NCBI GenBank assembly: GCA_027422505.1 | Contig: JAPQWV010000001.1 | Span: 1 to 64,000 of the forward strand | Direction: 5' to 3' | DNA from: Craterostigma plantagineum | Lineage: Eukaryota > Streptophyta > Magnoliopsida > Lamiales > Linderniaceae | DNA: 64,000 nt | In this document: in pieces, positions 11,292 to 23,017 of the stretch | How the letters are laid out: each line of letters opens with the position of its first letter | Numbering within the stretch: position 1 is the stretch's first letter | Made by a program: the position numbers and the translations under genes | Notes under the pieces: model-generated | The model's input: only the letters and a program-made list of their open reading frames with translations | Database searches by the model: none | What the model was told of the DNA's origin: nothing

Positions 11292-13022
11292 TCAGCACAA
11301 ATCATAAACGCAAGAGCTAAACCTATCCATTTTCTCCTTTTCGAGTCCAATCCAAACATTAATCCCTGCCTTTTCGCTTCCCTCGCAAGAGTTATTACCA
11401 TCATTCAAAAGCATCACAAACTCATCTCTTATGCCTCCCATTGGACCAGCATGTTTAGGCCTTCCATACCCAAAATCAACCTCGTTAAACCTCAGTTTCC
11501 ACCAAGCAGAAACATAGAATCCACCATCTCTGTTAATGGCCGGCACACCTCTATAAACCTCGAGCCAATCTATTACAGACCTTACGTATTCGCTCGTCAC
11601 CCTTTCCTTACCCTTCTTCAGCATCTCCACCGCAAAGGAAAACGGCCCTTCGATTAAATCCACCGCCTTAGCACGTGCAAAGGCTGTTATTACAGCGTTG
11701 CCCACAAAAGAATTAGGCAAAGGGGGCGATATTATGTCCCTTATGTCCACCGCAAAAAGGACCATCGAGCTTCTTTCTTGATCATCGCCGTCTTGGTTAT
11801 TAGTTGCTTTGGTTCTTGCTCTCCAAATGTGGGCTAGAACAGCTTCGAAGGTCGAGCATCTGATTCCTGCATTTGCTTTCAACGAATTTAGGGTTTCCGA
11901 GGTGAACGTGAAGACCCTTTGAACGTACTTGTCCGAGAACGGTGGTGGAGATCCTCGCAAAGCTTGTTTATTGCTTGAGGTGAAGTACGAATTGTCTGCG
12001 AGCTTAGCATACTCGTCGTGGGGGAAATTGATCTGAGGTGGAGTTCTTGCCTTCATGCTAGTTCGGTCGTTGTTGACCGTGAGAAGATGGTGCGAATTTC
12101 CTCGGCAAATCGAAGCGAGGTTGTGGAACATTTCGCTCGCCGATTTCCCGTCGAAAATCGCGTGGTTCGTCATGAATCCTATAGCAAATCCGCCGCATTT
12201 GAACCTAGTAACCTATGTTAATGGGTATCAAACCAAGGGAAATAATTTCAACTTGTTGTCATAATTTTTTTTCCATGATGCAATTGTGTATATGTTTACG
12301 CAGAAAATTGCGTGTTTGAATGATCATTCACCTAAAAGCTTTTTTAATTTTGTAAGGTGTGTATCATTTTCTAACACGCCTCATCATGTCAAGCCTGATT
12401 TCCTTATAATCTAACCTTAGACATGTATTTTTTTTCAAATGCATGATCTAGTTAGTATTTTTCCCCATGACTTCTTTAAGCTCTGAAAACATATGTTGAT
12501 TGTTCACTTCACTTAAAACCCTAACCCTAAATCCATTTTCAAAAAGGAAAGGAAACAAGAAATACGATATGTATAAGGGCTCACCTGAACTGCGAAAAGC
12601 GGAGTTTCAGAAAGATTTCGATACGTCCCATAATGAACCAAAAGACGAAATCCTGGGTTGGGCAGAGAAAGATCGCCAAGATCTCCGAGCTCGAGCCTCG
12701 AATTCGCGCTCACAAAAAACGCCCCCTCGTTGTTGCACACGAGCTCCAATCTCTTAGTTTCCTCGTTAAACCTAAGCCTCCCCGCCATGAAATAATACGG
12801 CACCAAAAGCGCTTCTTCGACGGCTTTCCTAACTCTTTCTGCCACGTCAGCCGTCGAAGAGCAGTGTTCGCCTTTTGGGACGTCGTAGAAGAAGACTGTC
12901 ATAACTGGGAAGTTAACAGCTTGGTCGATGTTGGACAAGAATATCGTCTGCGTTGGAGATGGATTCCTCGGCGAGATGAGTGTAATAGGATCTTCTTTGT
13001 CTAAATATTTTTCTGTTAACAT
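11292..13022 (-). CDS. BAHD acyltransferase (452 aa)
   Basis: Two exons, 13022-12585 and 12212-11292, joined in phase 0 across a 372-bp GT-AG intron. BAHD enzymes move an acyl group from acyl-CoA to an alcohol or amine in the cytosol. Catalytic HxxxD is present (NHAIFDG; His163, Asp167). The structural DFGWG motif reads DFGYG (residues 392-396), with Tyr for the usual Trp. The N-terminus (LSNIDQAVNFPVMTVFFY) resembles members acting on hydroxycinnamoyl or fatty acyl donors, but the acceptor cannot be told from sequence. Length is normal for the family (430-460 aa). No signal peptide. The reading frame is intact, so it is probably functional. Confidence 0.9.
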
Positions 13023-13344
13023 GATGGAAGAATATTAAGGAGTATAAACTTAAGCTATAGGCTAATAAACAGTTAATAATAAGCTGGTGTTCGAAAATTC
13101 TTACATGGGGGACTTACACGAGTTTCTTGAGCATAAATAGGAAATAAATACATTCGTCTGCACGGTAACAATTGCATGAGATCGAATTTCGTGCTTAATT
13201 TGGATTTGATTGGCCAAGATTATGAATATCAGAACAAGGGCCACATTCGTATCACGTTGGATCTAACTTGTCGGCACGAAAATTCCATTTCTTGATTTGG
13301 CATTTTATTAATGATCGAAGCATTAAATTATTAACTGGAAAAAT
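13023..13344. other. BAHD promoter / carrier 3' UTR
   Basis: 322 bases between two minus-strand genes. It contains the 5' region of the acyltransferase and the 3' end of the mitochondrial carrier gene. Nothing else recognised. Confidence 0.5.
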
Positions 13345-15129
13345 TCATGTCAAGACAGAAGAAGATAGCCAGTCTGAAAAAAATTCATAAGCAGCGAACG
13401 TCACGGCGCTGGCCGGCGCAGCCTTGACGATCGACGGGGAGATTCCCTTGTAAAGGCCCGCAAAGCCCTCAGCCCGTAAAATCTTTCGAACAGCGTCGTA
13501 CATTCCTTTGTGAGAACTCTTCTCGACCCGAGCCCCATATCTAAGATCTCTTTCCAAGCCTTCGATCTACGGTCAAAATCAACGCATAAAATTTAAGTCT
13601 GAAAGAATTCGTCGACCTACCCATAAAAAGATTTTTCTCGACGTACCTGAAATCTCTTCTTGACGACGTCGAGCGGATGGCAAACGCCTTTGGCAAAAGT
13701 CCCAGCGACAACTCCGCAGAGGAAATACTGAACGCTCGACGGGCTAATGTCATCATCGCCTTCTACACGCCTGTAATTGTTCCATTTCTAGGCAAAAATT
13801 GAGCGTTAATACATAGAGCATCTAAAACAGAGAGTAAAAGAAAAGAGATGCATTTTCTTACCATTGTCCAGCTTTTGCATGTATCGTAGGTTCCAAACTG
13901 TAGGCCAGCGTACGGGACTATCTGAACTAAAGTAGTCGCCAGCCCAGCGTATAACCCACGGGCCCCACGCGATCGGACGATATCGACAAATGCAGACCTC
14001 ATATTAGGATAAACCTGAATTAGAAACAAATTAAACAGATTTCCTGAAAAAAATAGTGTTTCTTGATGAGGATTTGATACCTTTGGCTCTCCTTGCGATG
14101 CTAAAACTGTTCTTATGAGATCGAATGGGTAAGATCCAACGGTTGCAGCGAAGCCTGAGAATGAGCCGCTGACATAGGAGAGATAAGGGCTTATGCTGAT
14201 GTGGTCTTCTGAAGAGTCGTGTAAGAAGGGAAAAAGTACTCGGGTCAGTTATTTTCGGGGAGAAATTTTGCGTTCGATAGCTTTAACGGAAACCTGATTT
14301 AGAAGAACCAGAAACTAATGTCTTCAACTTGTGCTGAACGGTGAACTGAATAGCTGTATATGGCATCACCATTAACAATGCAGGGACATTACCCCTCCAA
14401 AAACCCTACAGTAATAATAATCATAGTTACAGGGGAAAGAAAAGCACACAAATATGGCCAAGCCAATGTGCCACTCTTCACAGAGGAAAGAAAGAATCCA
14501 ATGTTTGTTGCCGACCTTCACTTTCCAAACCAAAAAGAATCCATTTTAAGGTGGAGATATATATTACCGAAACGCCTTCCTCCCTAAATATATCTTTTGA
14601 TGCCTGAAACATGCCCGTGTACTTTGACCTACTGTGTGCGTTTTTGCGGAGTAAGGCCCATCGAGTCGTAGGTTCCAATTGAACCTGTATATCGTAATAA
14701 GGCTAAAAAGTCGTATGCGTTCTTACCAGCTCAGATGAAACATCATTTTGCAAAGAAACAATTTGCCTAAGCTCGTCGAGCGAAAGTGCCATATCTTAGA
14801 TAACTACTCATTCGCAACTAAGGCGGGTAACCAAAGCGGAAGTGAAAACGCAGAAATTCGAAGGATCGCACAAACCCAAAACCAAAACCTATCTGACAAA
14901 CCACAATTCGTAATTTAAACCATCAATTACAAGATTGAAGAACCACCAAGAAGAACCCTTCAGTCACAGCCAATAAATAATACAGTGAAGGCATAAAAGT
15001 AGCTCGATTTACCTGAAATCTAATCTTAATGACATCAAGGGGGGATGTAACAGTTCTAGAAACAGCACCCGAAATCGCACCAGCCGTGGCATTAATCAAA
15101 GCTTGCTCTAATTGTCCATGATCTTCCAT
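13345..15129 (-). CDS. TPC: Mitochondrial thiamine diphosphate carrier (329 aa)
   Basis: Seven exons keep phase throughout: 15129-15013, 14684-14568, 14405-14294, 14208-14081, 14014-13862, 13787-13647 and 13566-13345, giving 329 codons plus stop. Three mitochondrial-carrier repeats are visible, each with its signature: [18 protein letters not shown] and PLDVVKKRF. The sequence closely follows plant thiamine diphosphate carriers ([45 protein letters not shown]). These import thiamine diphosphate across the inner mitochondrial membrane for pyruvate and 2-oxoglutarate dehydrogenases. The MEDHG start at 15129 matches the usual family start; an in-frame ATG three codons earlier (15138) is possible. 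No lesion. It is divergent from the HIG1-domain gene with about 0.7 kb between the starts. Confidence 0.93.
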
Positions 15130-15829
15130 CCCCCTCATTCAACGCACAAACCTCAGAAAGGAAAAAAAAACCCTTAATTTCTCAAAGTATTTTATCTGCC
15201 ACCCAAATTGCTGTTGACGTTGAGTCGATGAAAATGCCAGCTGCCAACTGTTTCACAGTGACTAAAAATCGAATCTTTCCGACAAAACATGTGTAAGAAA
15301 TAACGAGAGGACTCGTTCTAATTCCACGCTACCCTGCCCATTTACGAAACATACCATAAAAAGACCATTGGAGGGAGACGACAGACCTTGCAAAGACAAT
15401 ATTTTTACCTTTTCAGCTAGAGACGAGGTATGCGTAAGATTCGTGTATTGAACAGATGAAGTATCTATTTCCATCAGCAACTAGGCATGTATAAATTGCA
15501 TAGGACACAGCTTATAGGAATCCCAATTTATGATTTCTGTTCTGCAAGTGAAAACATATGAATAGTAGAGTAGTGAAGAATAACTATAGATTTTGGCAAC
15601 TCCTATAATAGGCAAAACATAGGTGTCAACTGTTGCGTAAGAAAGAACACCCACCAAAGCATTGTATGGGCCTGGGCTTTGACCCAAATCAAGACAATTT
15701 CCCACCAGACAAGTGGCTGACAAAACCAACGGCGGCGTGTTCAAAACCATTTGTCATTGAAGAAGTTTCCTCTTTGCAAACACATCATCGAACTTGGAAG
15801 ACGAGCATATCATCAGCGTAGTAAAATAG
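15130..15829. promoter_or_regulatory. Shared divergent promoter region
   Basis: 700 bases between the start codons of the carrier (-) and the HIG1-domain gene (+), both mitochondrial proteins, so a bidirectional promoter is plausible. The only ORFs are small and unconserved. Specific elements cannot be assigned by eye. Confidence 0.4.
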
Positions 15830-16882
15830 ATGGGAGAAGAAAAGGGAAAGCTCGAGTCTATCAGAGAATGGGTTGTGGAGCACAAACTTCGTACCGTTGG
15901 TAATCATTTTATATTTTGATCCGTGACTTTTTGTTGTGCTGTTTGGCTTCGAGGTTGATTTTTCCTTCTGTTGATTTTTGTATATCTTCTGATCCGCAAA
16001 ATAGGTTCTTTGTGGGCAACTGGGATTGTGGGTTCGCTGGCTTACAATTGGTCTCAGCCGAACATGAAAACAAGCGTTAAGATCATTCATGCCAGGTGTG
16101 ATTTGTTATTTCTTTTGATTTTCCTTTCCTTTTAGTGTGCAGCTACGTTTCGATTTAGGGCAGTTGCCAACCTTTTCTGATTGAGTTTGACAACCCCGTA
16201 ACATTGTCAACGTGGCACTTTCACTTATGAACATGAATTTTAGTAAGGAAAACCGAGCAAATATCAAACTAGGATGCAGTGACTTAACTCAATTGATATG
16301 AACCCGAATAGCTTGTTGCATATGGATAAGCTGAGTAAGGTTGATAACTTCCCTCGAAAATGGTAATGAGTTTGGATTAAATGGATGGCTTCTACAGTTT
16401 TCCGTCTTATTTTAGGTGAGTATTTGTTCTATCATGTTCTAGCATTGACTGACTACTGTGATCGACGATAAATGGATTGTGCTTGCGAAACAGGCAGATC
16501 TTTCGCTTTGAAGTCTGACAGTATTCGCGTTTGCTAAATTCAGATCGAATGAGACGAACAAAGCATGGCGCTTTCTTCGCTTAGCATAAGCCAATACCAA
16601 GAATGTTTTGCTTCAAACACCTGAGATTTTCGGACAGCATAGTATCACCCACTCATTATGCACATGCTGTGTCATTAGGCTGTTCTATTCAGTTGTATTG
16701 TAATCCACCTTGTAATTCTATTTCATGACCTTTCCTTGCTTACTAGGTTGCACGCCCAAGCCCTTACGCTCGCTGCATTAGCCGGGGCGGCCATTGTCGA
16801 GTACTATGATCACAATTCTGGAGCAAAAGTCGAACGCGTGGCAAAGTTCTTGGAACCGAAGGAGCATCATCACAGAGATTGA
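15830..16882 (+). CDS. HIG1-domain (hypoxia-responsive) mitochondrial protein, 98 aa
   Basis: Three exons, 15830-15899, 16005-16095 and 16747-16882, with matching phases (1 and 2) and stop TGA 16880-16882. The protein has two membrane segments, around VGSLWATGIVGSLAYNW and LHAQALTLAALAGAAIVEYY, separated by the basic conserved KTSVKIIHARLH. This is the HIG_1_N domain shared with RCF1/HIGD proteins, which associate with respiratory complexes in the inner mitochondrial membrane. Plant members are often called hypoxia-responsive family proteins. Length and ends (start EREWVVEHKLRT-like, charged tail) match plant homologues. Intron 2 (16096-16746) contains nothing else recognisable. Intact. Confidence 0.92.
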
Positions 16883-17266
16883 GTTCCATATCCGAGGAGG
16901 ATGATAATAAAACAACTACATCGGCGCGCATTTACTTTGTAAGAGCCATTGTACGCGTTTCTTTTTCTCATATATGGGGCCTTTTTCGAGCAGAAGACAT
17001 GTATGTTTATTTTTCTTCGTAAACTGACATCACTTGAGAATAAAGTATTATGATAACTCAGTCGTATCAGTCTTTCTTAATAGAGAAAAATAGGTTACAG
17101 ATTAGGTTAAAGAAAAATGTTCTACAGTTCTATTACAGCAGAAATGGAGTTCTTCCGAACGTAAGAAGAAGAAAAAAACCGAAAACCCAACACGAACATA
17201 TCTTACTAATCCGGGGAACTCCACTCTCAAGTTGCGCTTTGCCTCGTCTTTTTTTCGCCCCTAACT
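16883..17266. other. Convergent 3' flanks
   Basis: 3' UTRs of the HIG1-domain gene (+) and the pectinesterase (-). A small ORF at 17050-17304 overlaps the pectinesterase end antisense and has no domain. Confidence 0.5.
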
Positions 17267-19045
17267 TTACAAGGTGGGAACGTAAGGCACGCCGGCGGCC
17301 CTAATCCACTGGTCGCCGCCGTACGCCTTTCCCCCCGTAAAGCCCTCGGCTATCTGATGTGTAATCTTCTTAATACCCTTCCAATGGACCCTCCTCGACG
17401 TGTCAGCGCCGGGCCCGCTGTTCTGAAACTCGCCGTAGTAAAGCGTGTCCAAGGCGAACGTTCCCATCCACTCCGACCATCCCTCGGGCACGATGAACCC
17501 GTCGATGAAGCTGTTCATGATGATGGTCCTCGAATACTCCTTCCACGGTCTTCCCAAGTAGGCCGTTGGCATGGGCTTCGAGCCCATGAACTTCCTCTCG
17601 GCCACGATCTTGCTGTTCTGTATGACGATGGCTCCGATGCTTCGCTTGTCCTTTCGGCCTTGGGCGGTCACCATGCACGCCTGGTTGTCCATGGGCTTGC
17701 GGACCACGAACCGACAGTTTTGGAATATGGCCAGCGAGTCCCCGAAGATGAAATCGATGGTCCCCGAGATGGTGCAGTCGCGGTAGTACTGGCGGTAGTT
17801 GTGTGCGTAAAGCGTGTCCTGGTACCCGTCCATCTGCACGTTGTGGAAGACTGCACGGTCGCCCGAGACTCTGACCGCCACGGCCTGGTGACCCTGCGGT
17901 CCCGCGCTGTTCTCTATCCCGATGTTCTTCGCGGTGAAGTCTTCGCCGTTTACGACTGAAAAAGAAACGGTTGATGGGTCAGTTATAGCTCACATTGGAT
18001 TGTTCAGCTCATCCGGCTCAAAGGCAAGCTTCACGTGTCACCAATTGGTTTTAGGATGAAACCCTCAATTTTGGATAGTTTATGTACGTGTATACTCACT
18101 GAGGGTGGCGGAGTGGAAAGTCTGCGTCCCGGCGGCGTAGTTCAGGTTGTTGGTGATCTTCGTCTTCAACGGGCCGTCGCCGATCAAGATGACGTGGTCG
18201 GCCTTCTTCGGGATCTCAACCTGCTCCTTGTAAACCCCGGCCTTCACGTAAATCACGAAAGGCTGCGTATTCTTCTTGGGTATCTGAGCCACGGCGGCCT
18301 TGACGGTCTTCACGTTCCCGCTCCCGTCCTGAGCCACCACGACGTTGGGCTTCAACGAGCTAGCCGCCATGAGCCTCCGCGTGACCATAGCCTCCTCGGA
18401 AAGTAGCCGCCGGCTACTTCCGAAGCTCCCAATATCGAGCGAAGACAAGGCCGACGAAAAATCATCGACCATCGCCAACCCATTGCTCGACATCTCCATG
18501 GCCTTCCTCAACAATCCCTTCATCTTCTCCCCAACGTCCCCGCTCGTCCCCTCGAAGGCGTCCACGCACGTCTCTTGGTTCGTCACGACCCCGCTGAGCC
18601 ACGTCTTGACGTCCTCGACGTAGTCCCCGACCTTGCTCACGTCGAGCTCCCCGACCTTGTCGAACGACCTACGTAGGTCATCGACGGCGGTGTCGAGCAC
18701 CTCCTGGCAGACTCTGAATGCGCCCTTAGTCTTTTCATCGCGGGCCGCCTCGTTGAGGAGGGAAGAGCTCTTGAGCACGTCGCCGATGTTCTTCACGGCG
18801 GCGTCGAAGGCGAGCTTGATGAGGTCCTTCGGGTCGGTGGAGTTGGCGTCTTTTAGGCTTTCCTCGCACGTCTCCTTGTAGTCGGTCGGAGCGCACATGG
18901 CTTGGACGGCCTTCGTGGAGGCGGTGATGTGGACGCTGTCCGACGAGGTGGAGCCCGATTTTACGGCCACGGCGACGCACATGGCGACTAATAGGATGGA
19001 GGCGAGGCCGGCGACGGCGACCTTTTTCTTACCTTCGAGCGCCAT
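17267..19045 (-). CDS. PMEI-pectinesterase proprotein (544 aa)
   Basis: Two exons: 19045-18100 and 17955-17267, phase 1. An N-terminal membrane/signal anchor (VAVAGLASILLVAMCVAVAV, residues 9-28) is followed by a PMEI inhibitor-like domain (about 45-205) with the Cys pattern of that fold. Two subtilase-type processing sites, RRLL (212-215) and RRLM (223-226), separate it from the catalytic domain. Catalytic elements are present: QDTLY (361-365, Asp362), GTIDFIFG (Asp383) and LGRPW (449-453, Arg451). The enzyme de-esterifies homogalacturonan in the cell wall after the pro-region is removed. An in-frame ATG six codons upstream (19063) is possible. GC-rich coding and an intact frame suggest a functional gene. 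Confidence 0.95.
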
Positions 19046-19393
19046 TTTTTTCGCTGCTTGCAATTTTATTTTGTTTTTCCTACTCGGAGTTCCTTGAGAG
19101 GAATCGTTTGTTGGCCCTTTTTTGGTGATTCCTCGTTGAACTCTGTGGAAGGGTGTTGGGGTGGCGGGGACGTTTATATAGTTGGAGGCGAGTGAAAATA
19201 TTCAGGAGAAAGAACGAACTACCGTTGGACTCGCTTGGATTGCTGAAAATAGGAAGATGAAGAAGAAAGAGAGAAAGAAAGAACGGCGAGGCTAGATTGT
19301 GGGGTCATTTGCATGCATGCAAATGTTTCCCTTTAATTTGTGGATAGGGATGGGCTTGACAGTGTTCGATTAATGAATCGAAAATCCTTCAAT
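19046..19393. promoter_or_regulatory. Pectinesterase 5' region
   Basis: Upstream of the minus-strand pectinesterase. A TATA-like TTTATATAG occurs at about 19170-19180 (plus strand TATATA), a reasonable distance from the start. A GA-rich stretch lies at 19248-19285. Confidence 0.4.
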
Positions 19394-20023
19394 TAGGGGT
19401 GGGCATCGGGTCGGATAGTCGGGTATCGGGTAATTCGGGTTCGGGTTAAGATTTTCCCTACCAAAACCCGACCCGATCTACGTCGGGTACCCGCTTGTCG
19501 GGTATATATCGGGTTCGGGTACCCGATTTTGAATTGAAAAAAATTAATATAACTAAAATGTTATAACATATCAAAATATCTATATCTTAAATGTCACTTA
19601 TAATATTCGGACGTTTTATATTCAATTAATATAAAATAAACATATTTTTATATGTTTATTTATAAAATTTTGAGAATATATTTTCAATTTTATAATGATT
19701 TATGCATTGATAATAAAATATCACTTGTTAATTATGCAAATTAAATAAGAAATTAATTGAAATATTATCTGAAACTTTAACACAACTCACGTTCGATATT
19801 GATATCCAGATATGTAATATTTTTTTAATGTTTATGTATAAAAACTAATATATTTTTAAATAAATATGTCGTCGGGTACCCGAATAACCCGATCGGGTAG
19901 TAAATTACTACCCGATACCCGACCCGATAAATAATTATCGGGTATCGGGTTACCCGATACCCGACAAATAACCCGAATTACCCGAACCCGAACCGAATAC
20001 CCGAACCCGAACGCCCACCCCTA
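19394..20023. mobile_element. 630-bp hAT-type non-autonomous element
   Basis: The ends TAGGGGTGGGC and GCCCACCCCTA are perfect inverted repeats. CCTTCAAT flanks both sides (19386-19393 and 20024-20031), an 8-bp target duplication of hAT length. The subterminal 100-150 bases at each end are packed with TCGGGT/ACCCGA units, the kind of array that binds a transposase. The middle is AT-rich with no ORF. A truncated relative is at 43002-43065. Confidence 0.9.
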
Positions 20024-20031
20024 CCTTCAAT

Positions 20032-20480
20032 CATTCGCACCACAAATTGAAGTCGTTTTGTTTTGTGGGCAAAGTCGATATATCATATGTCAGGCCATTC
20101 CATGTTAACCTCCACCTATGACCTACGGCTATTATGTCGCCTTCTTATAGAGGAAAACCACAAATGTTATAACAGATTTAAATGATAAGTATTTTCTTCA
20201 CATCTTGGCTTCTCTACTTGTTTGGGATCAAACAAAAGTCGAGGTTGAAGACGCTGACATAAATGTGAATTATATAATAAATCATACGCTCATTCCTCTG
20301 TTTTTCTCCTCATGGAAAACCGACATTTGTTTCTTCCCATTCACGATTTGCTCTCACATTAGACAATCGATGTTTTTACAAGCCAGGAATCTAAAGTCTC
20401 CAACATAACTTCACACAGTAGTTCATCGAGTCCAATCTTTTTCCCGAGGTCTTGGTGTCATATCTCTTCGATGTGGCATA
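20032..20480. other. Spacer, 3' flank of the HIPP gene
   Basis: No recognisable gene. A 67-codon ORF at 20205-20408 has no domain. The segment nearest 20480 is the 3' UTR of the minus-strand HIPP gene. Confidence 0.5.
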
Positions 20481-21448
20481 TTACACTATGGTGCAAGCAT
20501 TGGGGTTTTCGTCGCTGAACATCGACGCGATATTCCCATTTCCACTCGAAGACCCAACGTTGTTCCCACCGTAATAATAACAGTAATCCCGAGGATCGGG
20601 CCTGCTGTAATAAGAAGGGTAAAGCGGCGGCGAAGAAGGCCTAGTAGGATACGCATACTCTGTTACGTAAGGCGATGGCCTATGCACATTGTAGCTATGA
20701 TGAGTCGTCACATAACCAGTCTGAGCCTGCGGTGGAACCCTATTCGACGACGGCCCTCCTCCGAGCTCAGACCCACCGCCCGGGTAAATTCCAAAATTAC
20801 CACTTTGCCCCTGCTGTGCATCGAAATGACCGCCTCGTCCATACCCACCATAAGCATATCGATATCCATAATCGGGCGGGTGGTGGTGTCTACATGTATT
20901 TCCTCGGGCGGGCTTGGCTGGTCCTTTGATGGTTCTTGATGGGGTCGTTCGTTCTGTGCCTGGGAAGATTGTGGTGGTGGTGGTGGCTCCTCTGTCTGTG
21001 GTGGTGGTGGTGGCTCGTTGGCGGGTGGCTGGTCGGGCGGTGGTGGTTGTTCGATGTGAGAACATATGACGGCGGTCTTTTTGGTCTTTTTGATTGCTCG
21101 GACGAGCTTCTGCACTTCGGCCCACCCGACGACGGTGACCTTCTGCTGAGGAAAATCGACGTAGACGTCGTATATACCTGACGAACACGTGAATTAGTAT
21201 TATACTAAGAAAAGTGTTTGATGCATTATAGCAAACACATGGTGTGCATGATGAGTGCGTACCAGGGATGCCGCTAAGGGCTTTCTTGATCTTCTGAACG
21301 CATCCATTGCAGTCCATCCTTACTCTTATCTCAGTGATCCTCGGTTTCTGCAAAACTCGTAAGAGGATCAGAAGATGATGATTAAGATTAACTAACTACA
21401 GAAGCAGCTTGATTTGCTGCTACTTACCTCCATGTCTGGAACCTGCAT
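20481..21448 (-). CDS. Heavy-metal-associated isoprenylated plant protein (HIPP), one frame break
   Basis: Exons 21448-21428, 21347-21263 and 21177-20481. The first two encode MQVPDME and the start of an HMA domain with the metal-binding pair in MDCNGC (Cys20, Cys23). The third completes the domain (YDVYVDFPQQKVTVVGWAEV) and continues with a proline-rich linker. The C-terminus is Tyr/Gly/Ser-rich and ends CTIV, a CaaX farnesylation box. HIPPs bind metals and sit at membranes or in nuclei. Exon 3 does not keep one frame. The HMA and Pro-rich part is in one frame and the Tyr-rich CaaX tail in the next, and the switch (near 20880-20892) behaves like one missing base; exon length modulo 3 agrees. 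Sequence error or a recent frameshift are both possible. Confidence 0.8.
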
Positions 21449-23017
21449 CGTGAACGGAGGCGGTGGAGTAAGTAAAATGACAGAACGAATGAATGAATAT
21501 ATGTAATTGTGTGGTGCTGTGGAGAAAGAATATTTCAATTCAAAGTTTGTGTGAATTGTGGGACTCGCAAAGAATCTATTTCTTCTTTTTTCCCCTATGT
21601 TTTTTTCCTTTCCATTCCTTTTTTACGTGTGTTCGTCAGTTTCTAGTGCTCATTTGCTGTGCTGTTATCATATATTCTGAAGATAACGATATCTATCAGT
21701 TTCGGGTTGGGGAGAGGGACCTAAAGAATATATACCCTCTTGTGTGTTTTCTGCATTGCGTTGTAATTGATTGAATAAATTATGTAAGATGATAGTGTTT
21801 TAGATGAATAAGTATAGCTAAATATAATATGTAGGGAATAACACGAAACCGACCATAAATGAGAAGTGGAGATTAGATGGTCGAAAACAGCTCAAAGGTC
21901 AAACTATTGAGAAAAGCGGCTTTTATTTTTATTTTTTTTGCAGGCGAAGGAAGGATATCCACTCTTTAGGGAGGGATTCATTTTGCCACAATTATTTAGA
22001 ACAACGACTCTGATGAACATATAAAATCTTTATACATAATCGTTGGGGAGAAGTCGTTTTTGGTGAGTCGATAATGTCGCGTTTCATTGAAAATTAATGA
22101 TGGCGTGGCGAGGTGGGCCATGAAGAAGGGACCAAACCTTTCTTTCTTCCCACAATCAACGGATCGAATGGGAAGAAAAAACAACGTGCATGACGCAAAG
22201 AGCCGTTTCAAATTTCAAATATAGTTAAATAAAGCCAGCCTCATACGGCTATTATATTATAGAAAGAAGATTTTTTTTTTTAAATTTTCCCAAAAATCAA
22301 AACCATTTAAACCTAACTTTTATAAGAAAGGATTCTATATTAGTTGACGAATATATAAAATACTTCTCCAATTATAACTCGTATACGATTATCATTGAAA
22401 GAAGAAAACCGGGGAAATGTAGACACATTCCATACTACTGATGATTCTACACGTCGAGAGTTGTGACATTGATTGTGCAGATGTTTTTAGTTTGGTATTC
22501 TTACAATAATTATAGTATTAATTAATCAACACTTAGTGAAACACGCCACGCCACCACCCATCGCGAACAAGAACAAGTCTCTCCTTTGTAAAAAACATTA
22601 AAAAATAATAGACAAAAAAACAAATCTGACCTAGTAATGGGTTTCTAATTTCTATATGCAAATGATTTTTTTCTATCCTCGCAAAGTCGCAACAAAACAC
22701 ACCCCTAAATTTCAAATTGGTTTTGACATTTTAATTTCATTTCCAATTCAGAAAACCCACCAATTCAAACCGAGGGGAATGAACTATGATTTATATTTAA
22801 TTAATATATAAATTAGTCGGACCAGCTCAGCTTTTCCACGTCTTAGTTAGTAGCATTAGTCCTTAGTAATTACACGCAAACATTATTACAGCTTTTCCTT
22901 TGGTCTGATTCTCCGCGTCGATTTGATTTACAGGCAAAGCAAAACACACCGCCATCATCATCGTCGATGTATGGTACTCCAAAGATTTGCTCTGCTAACT
23001 GAAGGAAAGAACCATCA
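21449..23017. other. Intergenic region between two divergent genes
   Basis: 1.57 kb between HIPP (-) and the COBRA-like gene (+). Only short ORFs without domains. It is AT-rich from about 21780 to 22820, and the final 150 bases should be the COBRA-like 5' UTR. No TIR element or RNA gene recognised. Confidence 0.5.

Noticed and set aside
17357..17959. 200-codon plus-strand ORF over the pectinesterase
   Set aside because: Antisense shadow of a GC-rich coding exon that shows all catalytic motifs on the minus strand.
20481..21353. A continuous 290-codon protein for the HIPP locus
   Set aside because: That frame reads through intron 2 and turns the proline-rich part into Thr/Arg repeats; the HMA half is clearly in another frame after the splice site.
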